Origin: Hamiltosporidium tvaerminnensis
Taxonomy: Eukaryota; Microsporidia; Dubosqiidae
Direction of reading: 5' to 3'
Assembly: GCA_022605425.2 (NCBI GenBank)
Contig: JAKIMF020000001.1
Location: 1,862,501-1,926,500, forward strand
DNA length: 64,000 nt
Positions 56,681 through 64,000 of the stretch are shown in pieces. The position numbers and the translations under genes were made by a program. The notes beneath the pieces are model-generated. The model had not been told where the DNA came from and searched no databases. It saw only the letters and a list, made by a program, of their open reading frames with translations. The first letter of the stretch is position 1. Each line of letters opens with the position of its first letter.

Positions 56681-59039
56681 TTAGATTGACCATTTGCATA
56701 CCTCTTCAACACCCTCCTCCTTAAAATATTCCGATAGCTCTTCAGAATCAATCTCTTTAAAAAATAATTTAGCGGTAAACCGACTTTTCGCTAAAGATAT
56801 TAAATTAAATTTTATTTCAACTAAATGAATGGCATGAAACGATATTTGAAGATATTTTAGTTTTTTAAAATTTCTTACATAATGAAAATCTTCTACACCT
56901 AGAACTACACACCCCAAATTCAATTTTTTTAGGGAATTAAAAAACCTGCATTCACTACCCAATTTATAAAAACTAGTTTCGATGAATTTGCATTTATAAA
57001 AATTTAATTTCTCTATAGTCGCAAGATGTTTAATTCTGTTCAAATCATTTACATATAAGCTATTACCTTTATAAGAAAGCGTTTTTAATCTCATATTGCA
57101 CATGGGGCTTAATTTTGTTAGACAACATGAATGAAATTGAAAATAAGATAAATGCAGGCTTTCTAAATTATCGAGTTTTGCTAAAATATGATTCGATTCG
57201 AAAATATTTATATCAGAACCCGATAAATTTAATCTTTGAATATTTTTTGAAATAAAATTCCTTGATATTGAATTCTTGATGGAAATTATTCCACAGAATT
57301 TCAAAGATAAAACTTTCAAGTCTTTTAATTTAAATATTTCAATCAATATATGTTCAGAAATTTTGATATTTATCAAAATCAAATGGGTTATTGATTTATA
57401 AAAGTTTAATATTTCAAATCTCAAGATTTCTCTAGGGAAACATGAATTTTTTAACTGTAACATTTTTATTCCTTTTTTTTGAAACAAAAACTCATAAAAT
57501 TTGTCGCTAAAATGTATATTTTGCAAGAATAAGGTTTCTAATCCTTTCATACTTTCAAGTACATGGTATAAATTAGGTTCGATTTTTTTATCAAGAAAAC
57601 AATTAAAAAATTTTAATGTTTTCAGAGATTTACACTGGCTTAAAAAATCACAGAACTCAGGTGGTATTTTTAAACCAGCAAACCATAGTTCTAAATAGCA
57701 AAGATCAAGTTTTAAGCCAATATTACTGCATTCTTTAATAAAATTATTTGCTAAATAAAAGGAATCAAAGTCAAGTATAACACACAGTATATTTGATATT
57801 GCACTAAAATTAATCCACCAAGAAACACCCATCTCCATGTTTTTAAAATCGATATATTCTAAAGTATCATTGGAATTCATATAATTTTCGAAACAACTTA
57901 GATATACATTCATGATCACATTATTAAATATTAATCCTTTCAGACTTTGCTTTTTTAGAAAAGAAAAAAGATAATTACTTTCTATGATTGAATTTATTAA
58001 TGTAAAATATTCTATATTAATATCATCACCTTTATTTAATTCATATAAGATAATTTCTGAAGATCCCTGAAAGTTTGAAATTATTATTGATTTAAATATA
58101 TGCGCCATTTGACTGAAAAAATAAAATTTTTTAGATATAGTTTTGGAATTTAAACAATTATTAATTATTAATGACTTTATACCTATTTCCACCAATAAAA
58201 ATTTGAATGTGTTCAAATAGTAATTATTGCTTAAGAAATTTTCAAGAGTACAAAATACTTCATAATCATTTATTAATAGATTTTTGTAAGGAATATGCTC
58301 ATTAAAGAGAATCGCATCAAAATTTAAGTTGTTATTTCCTAATAAAATCAAATTATCTTCGTAAAAACTATGTTTTATCATTAAAATATTTATAAAACCA
58401 GAAATTAGATTATTCTGAGATAAAAATCAAGTTCTGTTAAATTAATAAAAGACAATAAACCTTCATATTTCACCTCTTCTTTCTTTAGATCTGTGGTGTT
58501 TTGGCTAATACATATTTTTAGAAATAAGCATCCTAGAAGTTTAACAATATTTTTATTATCAATTGCTCTAAGATATTTCAAGCCTAAAAATAGACATTTA
58601 AATTGGTTTTTGTTTACATTATATGGTAAATATGAAATATCAGAGGTAAGTTTTAAAAAATACACCAACTCAAAACTGCATTCAATTTTTCCATTTATAT
58701 ATTCTGATATGTTTGCATTCAGAAAGTCATTTAATACCTCAAAACCAATGAAACCCCTATTTTCATATGTATAAACATGATCTTTGCTGTCAAATGACCT
58801 TAAATCTATGTTATAATAAACATTAAAAAAATCGAATTCTTCTTTTTTTCTATACTCGGAATACCTTTTAGCAATTCACTGTAAATTTTAATTTTGGTAT
58901 TTTCGAATTTTTCAAACAAATAAACAAACTTGTTTGCTGAGACACCATATGATAATATTGACTTATATAACAACAAACACCAAATATTTATTTTTTTCAG
59001 ATTTCTTGTACATTTTTCAGGACTGACGCTATTTTTCAT
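56681..59039 (-). pseudogene. LRR protein, frameshifted inverted copy
   Basis: Same gene as 16268-18628, from ATG 59039 to the stop at 56681. Lesion 1, near 58845: seven A instead of eight after AGTATAG, shifting the frame after about 60 residues. Lesion 2, near 58403: CTCAGAATAATCTAA against CTCAGGAAAAATCTAA, one base short, which gives a stop. The 566 codons after lesion 2, including all LRRs, remain open with few changes (for example Pro for Leu in KIPPEF). One lesion lies in a homopolymer, so read error cannot be excluded. If genuine, the secreted form is lost. Confidence 0.85.
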
Positions 59040-60930
59040 GAAAAATCGAAATTAAGGACAATCAAGATTTGGTTGTATGAACCATACGATTTTAAACTGT
59101 TTTATCATAGATAAATATGTTTCGAAAACAATATTTCAACGCTTTTCAATTAAAATGAAGATAAATTATTTAAATAATTTTCGATACTTATTCCTAAAAT
59201 ATATTCTCACGGTTTGCTATTTTATAATTAAATAAATTAAGTAATTTTTTTTAGAATTCTGTTAAAACCGTAACTAAGAATCTCTTTTGGATAACTTACG
59301 ATGGAAATTCTATTTTATTAAAATGCAGAACCTATTTTTTTAAGTATATAAGAGATAAATATTCGCTTTTTATGTATAAGTTGACGAGAACAATATATTG
59401 TACAGTAGAAAACCAAACCTTGCAAGTTCTTACTCTATAAAGAATATAATATATATTATATTTAATCCGAGAAAATATCGGTTCTTATTAAAGCGTGAGA
59501 TCTAGAAATGTACCATGTAGTTTAAATGCTAATCAACATACATTTGAATGTATATTTATATTTATTATTAGATAATATTTGTTTCTCTTAGTTTCTTTCT
59601 TCGAGATCTTGGAATATATTTTTATATTTTAAAATAAAACTTGTAATAACTTATATTAAAATAACCTAGAAATTATAATTGTGAAAAAACAAAATGTAAT
59701 AATAGGAAAGGCATATGTCTATAATATTAATTTATAAAGTTGCATTTTTATAATCCAACATTTTCTAAAACCAATAAAGATGTTCTTAAATTCACAGATT
59801 TTTCTGACGTATTGGTTTTATAAGCTAATTAATTAATTAATCCAAACGAAAAAAAAGAATTTAATGCATTTAAATTATACTTTGGAATAAAGAAATTTAT
59901 GATTCATGAGATTAGTATTGATTAAGATAAAGTAGTAATTTTAAATAAATAATGTGAATGAGATTTTGGCATATTTTTTAGATGATCACGATCTTTAAAA
60001 TGGAATTCTATTTATTCATTTAATCAAGAAAATAAAATACTAAATACATTTTTTAGAATTGAAAGATCATGGATTTGAATGTTATAGACTGCTGAGTATC
60101 GATGTGATAACATGCTGCTTTTTACCGATTCAATTATAGAAATCGAGGGAAATAAAGTCCATAAGATGTATAAACCAGTAATATAACAAATACTAAAAAT
60201 TCACATGAAGCAAATAACTTGTTTATTATACAATCGAGTATTTCTTCAGAACAAACAGCTCATGGTTTAATTATAGGGAAAGTCATCGTAATAATGTGAA
60301 AACAGCAGACCAAAAATTATTTTAATGATAATATTCGCAGATTAAAAGATTGAAATTGATGTTTTAATTCAAATATAGTAAAAAAAGGAAAATATAGCAG
60401 GATAAAACAAAGAAAGATAAATAAAACATGCAAAAGTAAAAATAATATATTAAATAATATTATATCTCTTAGAATTATGTTTAATTATAGTTTTTTTTTA
60501 TGATTCATCTCTTTTATTTGAAATTGATATTTTTTCAATCTTATTGTCAATAAAAGAAATATGCATACAAACCCTATTAAATACTCCTTTTTGTCGTTTA
60601 ATCTCATAACTATATTTATAATAATTATTTTTGCGTAATAAATCAACAAAAATATTTGTATTGAAATATTTAATCATAGTTTATTAAATACACTGGTCTT
60701 AGTGTGCCCCTCGGTGTTGAGAATAGATGAGACTATATGGCATTATATGTTTTAACAAATGAAAAAGATAAATTTGAAAGAAAACAAGAAAAAATATTAA
60801 ATATATACGATTCTTTTGAACTTTTTATTTATTCTATAAATTTCTCATCAATCCAACAATCCAATCGTCTCTTAATAGAACATAATTTGCTAACAGGGAC
60901 AGTTTTTGCGGGGTTGTCCAGCCCCAACAC
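59040..60930. other. Intergenic between LRR pseudogene and 118-codon gene; no gene called
   Basis: Reverse copy of 14375-16267. A frame at 60737-61171 on the plus strand (MALYVLTNEKDKFERK...) runs antisense through the 118-codon gene; I treat it as a shadow because its equivalent contains stops in other cassettes. Confidence 0.5.
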
Positions 60931-61287
60931 TTATATATTGAACTCAAATTCTTCATTATGTTCTAATATGATTTTTAAGCAAGTAAATTTTTCTGGATAT
61001 TTAAACATTTCAATATATACATCGATGTTTAAAACCCAATACTGCTCAAATGCATTCATTGGCATTTTCTTTGTATCTATAAAGAAGTATTGTAATATTG
61101 AAACCAAAGCATTTTTAACCAAAAATACTTCTACAATATATAATGTAATATGGAAGGAACTATGGAAGTAATATATCACCTGATTACAAGATGATCTCAT
61201 TGTTATAAAGTAAAGATGTGAGTCATAATATATTTCTAAGATGGCTTGAACGAGTAGGAAGAAGAGGATGACAGATAATGTTTTCAT
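60931..61287 (-). CDS. 118-aa secretory/membrane-type protein, cassette copy 8
   Basis: Complete frame from ATG 61287. FTCLK subtype ending EEFEFNI, the closest relative of copy 3, as expected from the inverted repeat. Variants: LLVQ in the first hydrophobic segment, Tyr at 26, and Lys at 58 (FLVKNALV), a charged residue in the middle of the second hydrophobic segment that may be damaging. It is followed on its 5' side by another Helitron unit. Confidence 0.58.
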   Translation of the reverse strand: MKTLSVILFFLLVQAILEIYYDSHLYFITMRSSCNQVIYYFHSSFHITLYIVEVFLVKNALVSILQYFFIDTKKMPMNAFEQYWVLNIDVYIEMFKYPEKFTCLKIILEHNEEFEFNI

Positions 61288-62024
61288 AAACAAACAATTG
61301 AATTCATTCTTTTATAATAAAAATTGTAAACAAGTTTCATATTTCCTTATCAAATAAACAAATGAAAAAATCAGATTTTAGAAAAATTAAACAAAGAATA
61401 TTTTGATTAGTTTATTAAGATAATATCTGATTTAATAGTAAATTGGGGCACAAAAAAAGTTAAAAATATGGTCTGATACGGTAAGTTAAACACAGAATAT
61501 TATTTAGAATGGTAAAAATATTAAAAATAAGAATTAAAATTTAAATAAAATATGTTAATAAAACAAGTTTGAAAACTTCATATAAATATTTAGTTCGTCT
61601 TTTGGATTGAAAAATGACTTATATTTTTATTAAGGATATCTATTCAAAATTAAAACAAGTAGTAAAAAATTCCACTTAATATTTTTTTATTGCATAGAGG
61701 TATCTAAAGAAAATTCGTTCAAATTGCAATATTTTGGCTATTCATAATCTTGTTTCATTCTTTATTTATATATAATTCATTCGGTAAATTTAAATGTCAT
61801 TGTTTCAATTTCGATCAGCTTCTTTACATGTTTAAGTCTAATGATTTTTGCTTTTAATTTTTTAACCTCTTTTCTTAGAGGCGTGTATGTGCAATTGTAT
61901 TTGTAAAGAATAATGAACTGGTTTGCTGACCGCGCGTTTCTGTGATCATATGAGAAGGTATTTTATAATATAATAAAATTACAAAATAAATTCAAATTTT
62001 TTGCAATACTTTTTATTAATTTAT

Positions 62025-63570
62025 TTTGACGCTCTTTCAGATAAACACTATTTTTCGTTCTTTCTTCTGGCGTGTATGCGGAATGATCGGAAGATTGACT
62101 CACTCTTGAAATGACCTACAAAGTTTTCATATGCGAATTCCGGCTTATATGGATCTATTCTACGCAATTGCAGCGTCTGATATTATTATTTGCTTACTAT
62201 CATGGCAAGGATGAGTCGCACAGGAGGTTTTAAAAGGATTAATTCTAATCACATATATGTTGAAAATGTAAATGCGGCTACTTTACATCTTATCTTTTTA
62301 TTTTTCTTATCATATTATAACTTTAATGCTATTCTTGATAAGTTTTTTTTACCGAAAGTCTTGTATCGGTATAAAGAACAGATAAATTAAATTATGGAAG
62401 AAGAATGATAGGCGCTTGGCTTTTGTATTGTAAAACATGTGAATAATACCCAAAAAATCAGTGAATTAAGAATATGTAGAATCTAAACAAAGTCTTCTTT
62501 ATTTATAATTTTATCGATAAACTTATATGTTGTAATTTCGCCTGGTCTTCTAATTTGCATTTTTAAATTTAATTCATTTAAATGTTTGTTGTTAGTGGTT
62601 AATATAGCATGTGTACTGATCCACTGATGATTTTAAACTTGATCGTGATATCTCGAAGAATGTTTTGATTCATTGATCTTGAGTTGATGTCATCTTATAA
62701 TAGTTTTCTGGAAATGTAATTTATTGTGTAAATCCGTAAACGTATTACTTCGAATTCTCTATATCTATTATTTTTTTTCCGAAAAGTGCATCGAATGTAT
62801 CATTTTGTTTTCTAACACGTAAGTTAGTTTTTTTAATTAATTTCTTTGCTTTTCTCTTTAATATTGATGATTTTAGACATGCGTTTGGTGCATTGTTCAG
62901 TGTAAAACAAGGAATAACTGATAGAGTTTGACGAAAGTCACTAGACGGTAAAATTAAAGCTCTTAAGAATGCCTGTTAATTCGCTCTAAAATTTTTTAGT
63001 GTACGATAAAGGGCTTCCAGTCCTTTTTTGTGTGTCTCTTTGTAGTATTCTACTATTAATTATAGGTTATTGAATTCATAATAAATATAAAATTATATTT
63101 TATTAAAACCTCAATGGTGAAAGAAAGGTAAACCTGAAGTGGAATAATAATTCAAATAAATCTTCGTTAATCAAAAAAAATCTTTAGTTACACGGGTTAA
63201 CAAACCCTTTTATTCAAATGATAGAACCTGCCTCTATCAAAGATACCTTTTATCTGGGTGACTCGAGAGATATTGTGACATCCTCATACATTAGTTTTTT
63301 AATCAGTTCGTATTTAGTGACTTTGCCTATTCCATAATTTTTAGTAATATTACATATTGTTCTCTCATTGGTTTGCAAATACAATTGTAACGTTAAAAAT
63401 GGATGTTTCGGATGATCATTATCTAAAAATGTTGCCCGATTTTGGAAAAAATTCGAGAAAAAGAGCAAGAATGAATATAAAAAACAAATAGGACACTTTT
63501 AACCCTATTATATTTAACAAAACCCATTTAAGATATGACACGCTTTACTAGCACGTTTTAGATTACTATA
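62025..63570 (-). pseudogene. Helitron Pif1-like helicase remnant, copy 5
   Basis: Best-preserved motif Ia region: the minus-strand frame at 63468-63250 reads RATFLDNDHPKHPFL, then LQLYLQTNERTICNI and TKNYGIGKVTKYELI. This parallels the Helitron series GIAATLLxGGRTAHSxxKLPL...CNISKxSxxxKVLxxxKLI. Upstream, about 63500-63560, a WVLLNII segment may be what is left of the Walker A helix. The remainder follows as in copy 1, ending near 62030. Confidence 0.75.
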
Positions 63571-63710
63571 CCATCTTTAACTACCTGCTAACCTAAATAT
63601 TCATTTAATACCATACTTTAACTGTAGTACTCTCTGAATTTTAACTCCTTAAATTCACCACACTGTTTTAACATCGTTTAATAAAAATCTCATAATAAAA
63701 TCTTTAGTTA

Positions 63711-64000
63711 TAGGGTTTTTTGATCAATATAATAATCCTTGCAATCCATATAATAATTTTTCGATCAATATCATAATTGTTGAAGTCAATATCATAATCC
63801 TTGCAATCAATATAATAATTATTTTTAAAAAATAAAAATTTAAAAAATAAAATTATAAATAGTACTTGAGATTTATTATTTAAGAATCACTTGCCCTACT
63901 TCGGCCTTTTGCAAATACTCTAAAATTTTGTGGTAAAAAGAACTACAATGTTCTCCCGTGATCTCATTAAATTTTTCACAAATTAATATTCTCAACTGAG
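63711..64000 (-). mobile_element. Tc1/mariner-IS630 (DD34E) transposon, copy 3, cut by window end
   Basis: Left end TAGGGTTTTTTGATC at 63711 after TA at 63709-63710, same insertion point in the repeat unit as copies 1 and 2. Subterminal repeats (aatccttgcaatc type) follow. The rest lies beyond the window. Confidence 0.88.
63876..64000 (-). pseudogene. DD34E transposase, copy 3, C-terminal end only
   Basis: The last 40 or so codons are visible, ending QVILK at 63876. Where copy 2 has TAA after ILIC this copy reads Glu (ILICEKFNE), so the visible part is open. Whether the whole gene is intact cannot be seen. I label it pseudogene by analogy with the other copies, with low certainty. Confidence 0.5.

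Larger units (their letters stand above)
51505..61310. repeat. Right arm of the 9.8-kb inverted repeat
   Basis: Reverse-complement partner of 14000-23800. It begins within a few bases of the start codon of the younger retrotransposon (ATG 51507) and ends in the 5' flank of the 118-codon gene at 60931. Genes in this arm are more damaged than in the left arm (LRR gene frameshifted twice), whereas the retrotransposon remnant is decayed in both. Confidence 0.9.

Noticed and set aside
1-64000. Whole repeat structure as an assembly artefact
   Set aside because: Copies differ by scattered substitutions, indels, and transposon presence, which suggests real paralogues. Collapsed or joined haplotypes at particular junctions remain possible and need long reads.

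Overview
The window is about three-quarters A+T, has no visible introns, few genes and a great deal of repeated sequence. Its recognisable genes are a CLASP/TOG-domain microtubule protein, a leucine-rich-repeat (LRR) protein with a secretory N-terminus, and transposons of eukaryotic type: an R2/R4-like non-LTR retrotransposon with a restriction-like endonuclease, a Tc1/mariner-IS630 DD34E element and a Helitron Pif1-like helicase. This fits a nuclear chromosome of an AT-rich unicellular eukaryote. A transposon-rich microsporidian is my best guess, from the intronless genes and the secreted LRR protein. It is an inference, not a proof.

Layout, left to right. 1-772 is the 3' end of a second copy of the CLASP-like gene. 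2134-7788 is a repeat unit on the minus strand: a 118-codon secretory-type gene, a decayed Helitron helicase, a DD34E transposon at 4918-6549, and a second 118-codon gene. 7795-14011 is a 6.2 kb segment (called Y here) of fossil sequence bounded by 118-codon genes in inverted orientation. 14018-23.8 kb holds a 118-codon gene, the intact LRR gene (16268-18628) and a decayed retrotransposon. 24010-27468 is the intact CLASP-like gene. 27.5-38.1 kb repeats the left end of the window, followed by a second tandem Helitron/118-codon unit. 38.1-44.3 kb is Y again, inverted. 44.3-47.7 kb is an inverted Helitron unit. 47.77-51.51 kb is the youngest retrotransposon copy. 51.5-61.3 kb is an inverted copy of 14.0-23.8 kb with a broken LRR gene. 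61-64 kb starts another Helitron unit with a third DD34E insertion.

Most of the window reduces to a few modules that have been duplicated and inverted. The Helitron/118-codon unit has a period of 3,666-3,667 bp once the DD34E insertion is subtracted, and insertion-free copies preserve the empty TA target. The 118-codon gene is the most persistent coding sequence. It occurs eight times in at least four flanking contexts, is open from end to end in seven copies, and lost only its start frame in the eighth. A GC-rich block with pseudoknot potential follows its stop codon in every copy.

Limits: similarity calls were made by reading the translated sequence against remembered family motifs, with no search. 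Boundaries of decayed elements are approximate (tens to about 100 bp). Several lesions lie in homopolymer runs and could be sequencing errors.
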